A stretch of 64,000 bases of DNA, taken from positions 22,925,001 to 22,989,000 of the forward strand of contig JAYKYS010000008.1 in assembly GCA_036924285.1 (NCBI GenBank), read 5' to 3'. The stretch comes from Asterella californica. Lineage: Eukaryota; Streptophyta; Marchantiopsida; Marchantiales; Aytoniaceae. Both the position numbers and the translations under genes were made by a program. The notes below the pieces were generated by a model that had not been told where the DNA came from, searched no databases, and saw nothing but the letters and a program-made list of their open reading frames with translations. This document shows, in pieces, positions 44,152-54,441 of this stretch; position 1 is the first letter of the stretch, and every line of letters starts with the position of its first letter.

Positions 44152-45494
44152 TGGGAACCAACTTTGGCAAGGGTGGTATGAAGAGACTTGTGAATGAGAT
44201 ATCAGCATCACATGCTGTTTCTCTTGTGAATGCTGCTACTTGTGGAGTGAAAGTAGAGATGGAGAGAGAAAAAGGGACTACTGGGTTGTGGTCTGATGTA
44301 GTGCGGTCCGTAGCTAGAACAGAGCTAGACAAGGATGTGCTACGAAGGGTTGGCAACTCAATTAGAGAAACTACAGGATGGAATGACCCTGTAGACACTA
44401 TGTCAGTGCATGCTTATGTTGCAAGAAGTCAGCATGAAGCTGTACTAGAAGAAAAACGCAGGAGGGAGGATGCAGGTGAGGCTTCTACAGCCAAACGACC
44501 TGCTACAAGGAGTGAAAGGGCTAGACCAGAGGCAAGGCAGGAGACAACACCTACTCGGGAGGAGAATATGGAAGATCTACCACCTACAACACCAAAGGAG
44601 AAGGAGAGAAGCAAGGAGAAGGGTAAGATGCCTGCATACAAACTTCAGTCTGATATAGAGATTGCTACAGACCTGAAGCAGGTGTTAGAGAATCGTATCT
44701 TGAATGGGAAGGTTGAGTTTACCTTGGGTGAGATTCTTGGGATAGCAAAGCGTGAGTTCCATGAGGTTATCATAGATATCATCAAGAGGAAACGTCAGAT
44801 TTTGGGTGAAGCAGCTACGCTTAACGCTCTAGGGACCAAACTGTCGGAGGATGAGGAGGATGAGATTGCTGGTTACTGCTCTCAAGTATCAGAGGGAAGA
44901 TCAGATCAGCACGTGAGGTTTGAAGATGAGGTGGAAGCATCGCAGAAGAGCCATTATTCTCACAACCATTGGGCGAGAGCAACCACAGAGACCTTAGTGA
45001 AGCTGGGAGATCTAGAGGAACCTATGGTGGCGTTGATTGATCATGGCTCAGAGATTAATCTGATGTCTAAGGAGCTGTACAAGCGTGGGAGGTGGCCCAT
45101 AGACACCGATCATGGATGGCTTATCCGTGCTGCCAACAACCAGAGGGGAGAACTCTATGGTGCTTGTCCCAACATCAAGGTAACTGTGGGTGACATTAGT
45201 GATGTTCAGAATTTCTTTGTGCAAGACATGTCAACCTATCCTATCATTCTAGGGCAGCCTTACATTACTGCTGTTAGAATGGAGACACGAGTTATGGATG
45301 ACGGTTCAGCCTATGCTAGGATACGTAGTAGAGACGGCAAGAGAGCTGTTCAGTTTTTGACTGTTGCTGCAGAACATGAGAGGAATCGTGACAGCTTGAG
45401 AGACTGTCCACTACCTAAGATTACTCAAGAGTTTAGAGAGTCTAGGGGTTTTGGCAGAGTACCATTGAAGAGCGAGACTTCAACGGTACAGTAG
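44148..45494 (+). CDS. T1 Gag C-terminal part and aspartic protease
   Basis: Continuation of Gag after the 8-bp duplication, 448 codons. It starts with GKGGMKRL, has the charged region KEKERSKEKGKMPAYKLQSD and IATDLKQVLENRI, then the retropepsin: VALIDHGSEINLMSKELY with the catalytic triad as D-H-G (codons 45039-45047, residue 298). The flap and C-terminal part follow (IILGQPYITAVRMETRVMDD). T4 has the same D-H-G, so this is a lineage trait, not a local mutation. The last codons overlap the pol frame through the frameshift site at 45446. Processing of Gag and Pol is the expected role. Confidence 0.8.
   Translation: MMGTNFGKGGMKRLVNEISASHAVSLVNAATCGVKVEMEREKGTTGLWSDVVRSVARTELDKDVLRRVGNSIRETTGWNDPVDTMSVHAYVARSQHEAVLEEKRRREDAGEASTAKRPATRSERARPEARQETTPTREENMEDLPPTTPKEKERSKEKGKMPAYKLQSDIEIATDLKQVLENRILNGKVEFTLGEILGIAKREFHEVIIDIIKRKRQILGEAATLNALGTKLSEDEEDEIAGYCSQVSEGRSDQHVRFEDEVEASQKSHYSHNHWARATTETLVKLGDLEEPMVALIDHGSEINLMSKELYKRGRWPIDTDHGWLIRAANNQRGELYGACPNIKVTVGDISDVQNFFVQDMSTYPIILGQPYITAVRMETRVMDDGSAYARIRSRDGKRAVQFLTVAAEHERNRDSLRDCPLPKITQEFRESRGFGRVPLKSETSTVQ
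45446..45489 (+). promoter_or_regulatory. T1 -1 ribosomal frameshift signal
   Basis: Slippery heptamer G-GGT-TTT (45446-45452) in the correct phase of the gag-pro frame, spacer GGCAGA (six bases), then a hairpin: arm GTACCATTGAAG (45459-45470), loop AGCGAGA, arm CTTCAACGGTAC (45478-45489), 11 of 12 paired. A TAG in the pol frame (45443-45445) lies directly upstream, and the first ATG in the pol frame is about 100 bases downstream. Pol is therefore most likely made by -1 slippage. T4 keeps the geometry at 54432-54475. Confidence 0.85.
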
Positions 45495-48400
45495 AGATAG
45501 GATTCTCGCCTAATCCAGTAGAGCATGAAGCTTTATCCACTAGCTTCTTAGGGTTGACTTCATGTGGATCAGTGTGTTATAGGAAGGTTGAGAATCTGAA
45601 GAGGTTTGAGAGGCAACATGTGAAGTGTGTACAGCAGTCTTTGTGGGACAGTGGAGAGTTAGCAGGAGATGAATACATATCTGGGGTGTTTGAAGAACAG
45701 TATTTGGTAGATACTATAGGGGAGTTGAAATCTATAGTAGAAAGTTCTATAGATGATGTAGATAGAGTGGTGAGAGTGAGCTCCAAGGAGCTTTATGATG
45801 TAATTGATAAGTTTATAGATCGGCAAGAGGTGTATGTGGAGACCAAGTACAAGTCAGTGGCAAAGAAAGTCAAACCAGTGGCTTTGCCTTTACCACTCGA
45901 TTACAATCAGAAGATGGAGCAAGCTGCACGAGAGCCGACGCTCAGAGGACCGAGAAGAATTGGGCACCAGTTCACAGAAACAACACTGGAGGAGCTGAAG
46001 ATTGGAGGTGATGGATTTCTTACCGAGCAAGAGAAGAAGAGCTTCAGGGAGATGCTATCTAGGCATGGTAAGGCGTTTGCGTTTGAGTCACATGAAGTAG
46101 GATGTGTAGATCCAAGTGTAGTTGCACCTATGGTAATCTTTACTATACCGCATGTGCCTTGGAATCTACGTCCTATCCCTGTGCCTAGAGCTCATCTGCC
46201 AAAGCTGATAGACTTGCTCAATGAGAGGATTAGGATGGGTATCTTGGAACCGTCTATAGCTCCCTATTCTAGCAGATGGTTTACTGTTCCGAAGAAGAGT
46301 GGAGCTTTGAGATTCATTCAAGATATGCAGCCAGTTAACAAGGTAACTATCAGGAATATGGGTATAGGACCTATTGTAGACGAGTTTGCAGAGGCTTTTG
46401 CTGGTCGTGCTATCTATTCCATGGGAGACTTATATTCAGGTTATGACCAGTTTCAATTATCCTCTGAGAGTAGAGACTTGACTACAATGAGGACACCCTT
46501 GGGGTTACTAAGGATGTGCACCTTGCCGCAAGGTGCTACCAATTCTGTAGCACATATGATGAATGGCATGAACAAAGTTTTGAGGGACTTCATTCCTGAA
46601 AAAACTATGCCATTCCTTGATGATGTGCCGATCAAAGGATGTGCTGAGGAGGAGAAGAATGAGGTAATGGATCAGAGGGGGTGCCGTAAGTTTGTTGCAG
46701 ATCACATAGCTGACTGCGATAAGATATTGAGTCGACTGGAGGAGGTTCATTTGACTTTATCAGGAGCAAAGTCTGTATTTGGAGAACAGGAGGTGTTGAT
46801 TGTGGGGCACCTATGTGGATCTTATGGTCGGAAACCTTGTCCAAACAAGGTTGATGCCATTCGAAGGATGAAGGAGACATGTGGATCGGTTACCGAGGTG
46901 AGAAGGTTTCTAGGTGCATGTGTGTTTTATCATATATGGATTCCACACTTTGCACATGTAGCAGATCCGTTGTACAAGCTGCTGAGGAAGGGACAAAGAT
47001 TTCAGTGGCAAGAGGAGCAAAGCGAGTCTATGAAGAAGTTGAAGGATCTTTTGGCTTCACCACCAACTCTACGGAAGGTAACATATGAGTTGGGCAGATC
47101 TGTTATCCTTACTGTTGATACTAGTCCTATTGGCATTGGATGGGCTGTAGGGCAAGACGATGAGGATGGGAATAGATATGTGGTGCGTTTTGGAGCTAAG
47201 GTGTTAAGTTCACGGCAGAGAGACTATCCTCAGGTCAAGAGAGAGCTATGGGGAGTAGTTACTGCGATGAAGAGTGATAAGGAATACTTGATAGGAGCAC
47301 ATGTGGTTGTGGAGACAGATTGTTTACCTCTCTTGGGAATGATCACTAGCTGTACAACTCCAGATATTGCTATGTTGAGGTGGATAGCATATATCAAGTC
47401 CTTGAACCCAGAGTTTAGACATATTGCAGGAAAAGACAATCATGTGGCAGATATGTTATCAAGGGCTAGGTATTACGATGAGAAAGAAATGATAGATGAT
47501 CAGGAGGATGTGGGAACAGAGTTCTATTCTAGTGCTCTTGCTAGAAGAGATAGAAGCTATTTTGCAGCCCCGTTGGAGTTTTTTGAGGAAACTGTGTATG
47601 ATGGCGAGTGGTTGGATCTTGGGCGTTATTTGAGTTCACTGGAAAGACAAGAAGGCTGGTCTGATGCAGATTTCAAGAGGATCCGTAGAATAGCTTATGG
47701 TTACTTTTTACATGGAGGACATCTATGGAAGCGCCCTAAGCTACAAGGAGGTATACCGCAGCGAGTAGTATGTGACTTGGAATTGCAGCAGAAGCTGATC
47801 AAGGAGTTCCATGAGAGTTTATGGGCTGGTTATAGAGGAGTTTGGGCTACATTTGCCAAGATGAAGGAGAAGTATTGGTGGAAGGATATGTATAAGGATG
47901 TAGTACAGTTTGTTTCATCCTGTATACCTTGCCAGATGTATTCCAACGTACGTCATCGTGATGGATTGCATCCTACTTATCCTTTAGCCATTCATTACAA
48001 ATGGGTAGTTGATCTGGTAACTATGCCATTTGGACTTGGACAAATGAGGTATCTAGTCTTGGCTAGAGAAGATCTATCTAACCAAGTCGAAGGTCGTGCT
48101 CTGAGGACGAAGACCACTGCTAGTGTCTGCCGCTTTCTACTTGAAGATGTTATTTGTAGGTATGGGTGTGTGGGAAAGATCACTGCAGATAGGGGTGAGC
48201 TGGATGCACAAGAAGCAGTTGAGTTCTTCAAGCGATTGGGAATCAAGTTGGCGTTAACCACTGCTTACAATTCTGAAGGGAATGGCAAGAGCGAAAGAGG
48301 TCATCCGCCAATCATCAAAGCTTTGGTAAAAGCTTGCAAGGGTAAGATCCGTGAATGGCCTAGACTGCTACCATTTGCTTTGTGGGCAGATCGTACAACT

Positions 48401-48958
48401 CATAGTACCGTTACAGGTTACATGCCAGCAGAGTTGATACTAGGGCAAAAACCTGTGATGCCGATTGAGGAGGTTGTGCCTACTTGGAATGTTTTGCCAT
48501 GGGAAGATGGTAGAAGTACGGAGGATCTTCTTGCATTAAGGATCCAGCAGTTAGAACGAAGACCTGAGGATGTTGCCAAAGCTGTGGAAAGGTTAAAGAC
48601 TGCTAGAGAGAGAAACAAAGGCAGATTTGATAGAACGCATAGATTACGACCCAAACCAGTTAAGGAAGGTGATTGGGTGTTAGTCTATGATAGTAGTCTT
48701 GATAATCAGCATAGCGCTATCAGAAAGTTTTCCAAGAGATGGTTCGGACCTTATGTGGTGTTAGAAGTTTATGATAATGTCACATACTCTTTGAGAGAGT
48801 TAGATGGTGCAGTGCTCAAGATACCAGTCGCAGGGAAGAGAATCAAGCTCTTTAGGAGGAGAGGGGAGGACCAGAACGTTGCAGAGTTTACGGAGGATGA
48901 AGCTGAAGATCCAATGCAGGTTGAAGATGAGTTTGAAGCCGAAGCTGAAGAGTCTTGA
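45452..48958 (+). CDS. pol: T1 Pol: reverse transcriptase, RNase H, integrase
   Basis: Residue numbers count from the first ATG at 45554 (1134 codons); frameshifted translation would add 34 residues in front. RT: LRPIPVPRAHLPKL, D292 in MGDLYSGYDQFQL, TLPQGATNS, FLDD at 354-357. RNase H: D522, E564, D589, D633 (VDTS, RELWG, ETDC, VADML). Integrase: zinc site H753-x6-Y760-x29-C790-x2-C793, in which the second His has become Tyr (T4 keeps AGHRG); core D820, D879, E914; then RWFGPYVV near 1063, the GPY/F module, and an acidic tail. No chromodomain. All polymerase and RNase H catalytic residues are intact. The lineage is Ty3/gypsy, but I cannot place it in a named clade. Confidence 0.9.
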   Translation, partial: WQSTIEERDFNGTVEIGFSPNPVEHEALSTSFLGLTSCGSVCYRKVENLKRFERQHVKCVQQSLWDSGELAGDEYISGVFEEQYLVDTIGELKSIVESSIDDVDRVVRVSSKELYDVIDKFIDRQEVYVETKYKSVAKKVKPVALPLPLDYNQKMEQAAREPTLRGPRRIGHQFTETTLEELKIGGDGFLTEQEKKSFREMLSRHGKAFAFESHEVGCVDPSVVAPMVIFTIPHVPWNLRPIPVPRAHLPKLIDLLNERIRMGILEPSIAPYSSRWFTVPKKSGALRFIQDMQPVNKVTIRNMGIGPIVDEFAEAFAGRAIYSMGDLYSGYDQFQLSSESRDLTTMRTPLGLLRMCTLPQGATNSVAHMMNGMNKVLRDFIPEKTMPFLDDVPIKGCAEEEKNEVMDQRGCRKFVADHIADCDKILSRLEEVHLTLSGAKSVFGEQEVLIVGHLCGSYGRKPCPNKVDAIRRMKETCGSVTEVRRFLGACVFYHIWIPHFAHVADPLYKLLRKGQRFQWQEEQSESMKKLKDLLASPPTLRKVTYELGRSVILTVDTSPIGIGWAVGQDDEDGNRYVVRFGAKVLSSRQRDYPQVKRELWGVVTAMKSDKEYLIGAHVVVETDCLPLLGMITSCTTPDIAMLRWIAYIKSLNPEFRHIAGKDNHVADMLSRARYYDEKEMIDDQEDVGTEFYSSALARRDRSYFAAPLEFFEETVYDGEWLDLGRYLSSLERQEGWSDADFKRIRRIAYGYFLHGGHLWKRPKLQGGIPQRVVCDLELQQKLIKEFHESLWAGYRGVWATFAKMKEKYWWKDMYKDVVQFVSSCIPCQMYSNVRHRDGLHPTYPLAIHYKWVVDLVTMPFGLGQMRYLVLAREDLSNQVEGRALRTKTTASVCRFLLEDVICRYGCVGKITADRGELDAQEAVEFFKRLGIKLALTTAYNSEGNGKSERGHPPIIKALVKACKGKIREWPRLLPFALWADRTTHSTVTGYMPAELILGQKPVMPIEEVVPTWNVLPWEDGRSTEDLLALRIQQLERRPEDVAKAVERLKTARERNKGRFDRTHRLRPKPVKEGDWVLVYDSSLDNQHSAIRKFSKRWFGPYVVLEVYDNVTYSLRELDGAVLKIPVAGKRIKLFRRRGEDQNVAEFTEDEAEDPMQVEDEFEAEAEES

Positions 48959-48966
48959 TCTGGATG

Positions 48967-49004
48967 GCACATACCGGAGGATGTGCAGGTTCAGAGGGGG
49001 TGGA
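48967..49004 (+). promoter_or_regulatory. T1 hairpin plus polypurine tract
   Basis: GCACAT (48967-48972), loop ACCGGAGG, ATGTGC (48981-48986), then CAGAGGGGGTGGA against the 3' LTR. Eight bases after the pol stop. Confidence 0.8.
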
Positions 49005-50377
49005 TGTCGTTCTACTTGGCGGCTACATGTTATATTTCTACTCCGACGCTTGAGTTTAGTAGTTCTAGAAGTTAGCTTATATTACTTCTAGTCCTTTATG
49101 TATATGTTTGACACCTTTGCATACGGTGTTAACACTATTTTGAGTCCTAGTAGGCTGATAGTATGTTAGTTATCTTGTTCAAGCATTTGTGCGCTTGTGC
49201 AAGTGACTTCTTACTTGTCTATGAGGTTCAATGTACATAACTTAGGATTTCCATGCTGATAGGGGTTTGAGCTCATGGGTTGTACTTACTTGTCGCCCAT
49301 GCACGCTTTCTAGCTAATTTAAGTTATTTTTCAGGGCTATGTGTCGTTTTAGGTAGTTTAAGTTATACGCTGGCACTCTAGGGGGCTTGACATGGTAGCT
49401 TATGAGTGTAGATAAGTTACCAGGTAGTTTAAGGCACAAAAGGACAGTCAAGTGGCGCTATAAACTCCCATTGGTCCATTTTTGTCTTTTGTAAAACTCT
49501 AAGTTTAAAAATAGAGCTCTAGAGGAGAGTTCGAGCACTTGGTGAGGTATCTTCGAAATCTGAGAGCACAGGAAGAGAGAGCTCGTCGTGCCAAGCACTG
49601 TCAGTGAAATTTTTGCTCGATTTGGATCAATAAACAAGGAGTTATGCCCAATTGAAGTTCGGATTGTGCCAAAACTGCATCACTTTTGTTGATTTTGGGG
49701 TTTTCGGTGCCAATTGCAGCAGAATTGAGGAAATCACTTCAAAACTTCGTGGTTGAGTTCACTGTCAGGAGGGCTACGACTGTCCAAAAAGTTTTGAATC
49801 ATTTGAGTAACTGAGTAATTCAGGGCGGCCGCTGAAGCAGAGGGGGTCTGAAAAGCTCTTAATCTAGAGCAGCGACTTTAGAGAAGGAGATCTGGAGTTC
49901 TACAAACAATCAGGAGTCCCAACTTCACAGGGATGTTCAGCATCCTGTAGACTTCAAATACTGTGAGAAGATTTGAAATTCATCGAGCCAATTCTCTGTT
50001 CTATGTCTGAATAGCTGTCTAGGTACCAGAAATTGCCATAATTCTCTTATTCAGAACTTTTCTGTTCATATCTCCGTGTCAGAATTTGATCTCAGGTTGA
50101 AACTTCGTCTGTGAGTTCAGTAGTACCTCATTTGCATGTAGGGGAAGTTTAGAGGTCTAAACCTTCATAGTTTTCCTCTCTTTGAGTGTCAAAGTTCACC
50201 GCTTAAGCCTATTACTACCAGTGAGACCTAAATTTCGCTTTTTGAGCATATCAGAGGATCCTACACTCCTGTGTGAGTGTTTATAGCTCCTGTTGTGACC
50301 TGAAAGCCAACCTCTTGAGTAAACAACCACAGCCAGAAGCCCGGCGCTTTCCTAGGTAGACGGATCACACTCCGACA
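49005..50377 (+). repeat. T1 3' LTR
   Basis: Same length as the 5' LTR; begins TGTCGTTCTACTTGG and ends TCCGACA, with GCGC following. Confidence 0.92.
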
Positions 50378-50381
50378 GCGC

Positions 50382-52013
50382 TTCTATGTAGTTACGGATC
50401 GTGAAGAATCCATCGACATATCTAAAGGATTTTCTGAGGTCTTAGAGTCTTGTTGATGTCTTGTGTCTCCTTGGAGAGTAAAAACTCGTTCTAGGGGAAA
50501 AGTTGAGTGGAGAAAAGACAAAAGTAAAGATCTTTTTGCTCTTATTGATTCACTTTTGGACCAATGGTGTTCTAGCTGATGCTCGTGACGTTATTGTGGT
50601 TTCTGGAGGCTTCGGAGGCTTCGGAGGTCCATTCGTGAAACTAAGGGTATGGTTGGAGAGCTCTCGACCGGGGCTACAATCTAGGCTGAAGAATCGGTCG
50701 ATTTGATGGAAAGATGAGCGCGTTATGATTGATTTGAGTGGAGGGGGGTGCAATTCATACCTACCGCTACGTTTCTGGTTGTTCCGAGAGACTCGCGAAG
50801 AGTTTTAAGGAGCTGTCTGTTGGGTTGGAGAGCTGACGACGTGCTGGTCGTTTTGATATCAATTTCATCAGGTTCTTGATCAATTTGGATTCTGAACCGA
50901 CCGATTGAAGTTGAGAAGTGCAGACGTGACAAGGCGGGAACAGCAAACTGTGATAGTCATGGATAGTTTGCTATTGCTTAAGTTCTGAGTCGAATTTCTG
51001 AGTGAAACTTTCCAGGATTGAAGCATGTCTTATCAGTAATATACTTGGGAAGTTTCATCTTAAATGGTCGAGTAGTTTGTTTAGAATCTTGGATCAAATG
51101 TACCTGGGTCTGTAAAGCTCTGAAGTTAGCACAGATTACGGTTTGATCCATATCTGAGAACTGGTTTAAGATTTCGATTTGAAAATTGTTTAGGGTAGGA
51201 GTGAAGGGTCCAATCAAGCTTCTTTTGAAGTTTGATCATCATTGGTCGACTGGTTTGAGAGGACTGATGTCTCAAAGTCGAAGATACTTTTGTTATTAGC
51301 AGTTTCAGGTTTTTCGGTATGATCTATTGGTATTTTTGTCATTTTCGAGCAATTTGGAGAGGAGTTTGTTGCTGAAACTGCCATGCCTGCATACAACTCG
51401 ACATAGGACAGTGTGGGGCTGATTTCAGCTCTTGGTGATGAAGGAGAACGGAGTCCTCATGAATCTTAAGCCGCTGTTTGAGTTCTCGGAGCTGCTAGGT
51501 ATTACCGCCATTGGTGCTATATTGAGATCTGAGTAGTGTCTTGGAGCATGCATGCTTTACCTTGCTGGAATGCTTGGTAGACCAGGGTGTACAGCAAGTT
51601 GTATCGATACTCTATCAAGTTGATTGAGTGATCTTATAGCATCTTCTGGTTGTACTATGAAGTTGTGATAGTTGGATTGATGGGCAGTTAGCGTCGCCGG
51701 GGAACTATTCAGAAGTCATGCTTCTAGTGATATAGAGGAATAACTTCAGTTAGATAGTACAGAGCTGAGTATTTCTAGTTAGAGTACAAAAGATCTGTTT
51801 GTAACACAAGTTTATGCAACCTATACGTAACCTTGGATCGTAACAAGCTTTAAACTTGAGCCGAGCGGATACAAGGTCACTCGGACTAGAAGAGTAGATA
51901 GTGAAACATTTGAGTGGAAACATCCAGATCTAGATCCAACCTTGTCAATCTACATACCTCTGCACAGCCATATACCCAGTGTATTCCTAGACAGAAAAAC
52001 ACGTTATACGATA
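50382..52013 (+). other. T4 LTR, distal part
   Basis: About 1.6 kb with no meaningful ORF. It is the continuation of the T4 LTR after the T1 insertion; parts match the reverse complement of 20783-22300 (e.g. the 'gtttgagccgttttgatcgagtgg' type segment). Confidence 0.6.
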
Positions 52014-52015
52014 GC

Positions 52016-52033
52016 TGGTGAACTCGACGTGAA
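52016..52033 (+). promoter_or_regulatory. T4 primer-binding site, tRNA-Trp type
   Basis: TGGTGAACTCGACGTGAA, identical to the T1 site, two bases after the LTR end. Confidence 0.75.
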
Positions 52034-52070
52034 CGTCTAGGGTGAGAGGTACCTCCGTGGTTTTGTCACC

Positions 52071-54090
52071 ATGGACGTTGAAGGGTTGGGTCATTACATA
52101 GATGAGGCTTTTACATCTGGAGAGGCTCCAAAGGTGACCAAGCTTTCACGGTCTGATATGCGATTGCTTGAGGCATTCTCATTGGTAATGCAACACAGCA
52201 AGCCATTGAACGGAAAGAAGCAATGGCTACTAAAGCCTTACAATCTGTTGTGGGGTTGCTAGATCAGTTTGACGAGAAGAACATATCCAAGTACTTAAAG
52301 TACTATTCTCGAGAGATGGAGTTGAGTAAGGTGCCAGAAAGAGAGATGGTGAGTACATTTGAGCTTGCTGTCGTACCTGAGCTACGGGAGCATGTGAAAA
52401 ACATCATCCGATCTCATGGTGCTACATGGGAAAGATTTACTCTTCAACTGAAAGAAGAGTATTCTTTAGAGGATGCAGACCGAGTGACTAAGAAGTCATT
52501 CATGGAGTGGGTAAACAAACCCAACAAAGGGCTTGTTGCCACAGAGCTATTTCGAGAGTTTGAGAGACAATTTCTTCAGTTGTCTCAGATGGAGAAGCTC
52601 ACATTGGAGAACGACAAGGTGGAGTTGTTTTTGCAAGCAGCCAACAATGAATTACAAAGGGAGTTGGAGTTGCTTTTGGAAGATAGGATGGAAATAATGG
52701 ACTCACAACTGACTGGAGAAAAGTCTCTGAAGCAGTGAGTGTACTTGCCAAACGAGAGTACCGGAGAGGGAAGGTGGTGGTAAGACAAGAAGAGAGACCA
52801 CCGCCGATCATAGTACCTCGTAGGCAATCAATGGTACCCAATGTGCATGCACCTATTGTGCATGTACCTCAAGTTCCACTTCCTACTATTCCTGTCCCGA
52901 AAGTTGCACCGTAAAGAGATGCTATGGAAGAGTTGGTAAAAGGGATGAGGGACTTGCAGATCAAGTTAGCAAGGTTGGAAGAGAAGGGAGGAACACATGA
53001 TACCAGACTTGCTTCAAAGCAAGATTATGTACAGAGATGCATTTGGTGTGATAGTTCTGATCATGCTCGAAGAGAGTGTGGTGATTTTGCCAAAACTCTA
53101 CGAGATGAAGTAGTCTATTGGAAGGAAGGAAAGATTGCTTTGAAAGATAATGGAGAGATTCTTAGAACCAACTTCGGGAAAGGAGGAATGAAGCAAGTAT
53201 TGGAGGAGTATCTATCTCAGCATGCTACTACATCGGTAGAAGCTGCTACTTATGGAGTTGAGGTAGTACGAGAAAGAAGTGCTTCTAAGAAGCATGGAGA
53301 TACTCTCGATATGTGGAGTCACGCGGTAAGCACGAACAAAAGGAGGAAAATGGCAAGGGAGGAGTTGCTCAGAACAGCCACGGCAATCAGGGATGCTACT
53401 GGATGGGATGATCCCGTGGATACAATGTATGTACATGCTTATTTGGCGAAGAGTCAACATGAGGCTCTCATGGAGGAGAAGCGCAAACGAGATGAAGCAG
53501 GCCCTAGCGAAGAGAGAAAAGCTCTCAAGAGACAAACAAGAGGAGAAAAGTTCAGATCGGAGATTATGTCTCTACCAGAGGAGACTATGGAAGAGGTCAT
53601 ATCCTCTACTCTTGAGAAGTCAGAGAAGAGCAGAGGTAAGGAGAAAAGTGAATCTCCTTCATACAAGCTTCAGTCTGATATTGAAGCTGCTACGGATCTG
53701 AAAGGAGTACTAGAACTCAACGTCAAGATCGAGTTTACCTTACGAGAAGTTCTTGGGATTGCCAAGAAGGAGTTTCATGATGTCATTATTGACACCATCA
53801 AACAAAAAAGGCAATTGGCAGGAGAAACCGCTGTGTCTAATGCATTAGACACAAGGATATCAAAAGAGGAAGAGTTAGAACTAGCTCAATGCTGCATCAA
53901 TCGCAAGGTTCGGTTTGAGGATGATAGTGATGACAAGGTCTCTAGTCATTATACTAGAGGACATTGGGCAAGAGCTACTACCGAAGCCTTAGTGAAGGTA
54001 GGAGAGATGACAGATCCGGCGGTTGCTCTCATTGATCATGGATCAGAGATCAATATTGTCTCTAAAGACATCTACAAGCAAGGTGGATGA
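52071..54090 (+). pseudogene. T4 Gag and start of protease
   Basis: Collinear with T1 Gag: KALQSVVGLLDQFDEKNISKYLKYY, MEWVNKPNKGLVATELFREFERQF, knuckle CIWCDSSDHARREC (53038-53079), GKGGMKQVLEEYL, EKSESPSYKLQSDIE, then protease VALIDHGSEIN with D-H-G at 54034-54042. Broken by frame changes near 52210 and 52690, a TAA near 52914, and TGA at 54088-54090 where T1 has Trp. Between the knuckle and the protease it is continuous, which shows the T1 break at 44148 is private to T1. Confidence 0.85.
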
Positions 54091-54114
54091 CATGTTGATA
54101 TAGATCATGGTTGG

Positions 54115-54441
54115 ATGATCAGAACAGCGAACAACACACGAGGAGAACTCTATGGAGCTTGTCCTGATGTGAAAGTGAAGGTGAGAGATGTAACTATTGA
54201 ACAGAACTTCTTTGTTCAAGATAGTACATCATACTCGGTGATACTCGGTCAACTTTACATTACAGCTGTGAGGATGGAGACCAAGGTTTTGGATGATGGA
54301 TCTGCTTATGCGCGGATCAGAAGTCAGGATGGCAAGAGAGCGGTACAGTTTCTAACTGTATCAGCAAACCACGAGCGGAACAGAGATTATCTGAGGGGTG
54401 GCTCCTTGCCTAAGGTCACGAAGGAGTTCAAGGATTTTTGA
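54115..54441 (+). pseudogene. T4 protease C-terminal part
   Basis: Same frame as 52924-54090 after the TGA. It contains VILGQLYITAVRMETKVLDD as in T1 and ends KEFKDF then TGA, overlapping the frameshift site. Confidence 0.75.

Larger units (their letters stand above)
41668..50377 (+). mobile_element. T1, nearly complete family T retrotransposon, TSD GCGC
   Basis: Two 1373-bp LTRs (41668-43040, 49005-50377) that differ at about eight positions by eye, flanked by GCGC (41664-41667 and 50378-50381). It contains primer site, gag, gag-pro, frameshift signal, full-length pol, hairpin and polypurine tract. Defects seen: an 8-bp tandem duplication in gag and a His-to-Tyr change in the integrase zinc site. 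The youngest element in the window. Confidence 0.92.
38891..52013 (+). repeat. T4 5' LTR, ~2.41 kb after removing nested elements
   Basis: Starts TGTCGTGTTGTGG; ends TTATACGATA two bases before the primer site (compare ...CACACGACA in the solo copy at 20783). Subtracting 39151-41145 and 41668-50381 leaves about 2414 bp, close to the 2343-bp solo LTR. Confidence 0.7.
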
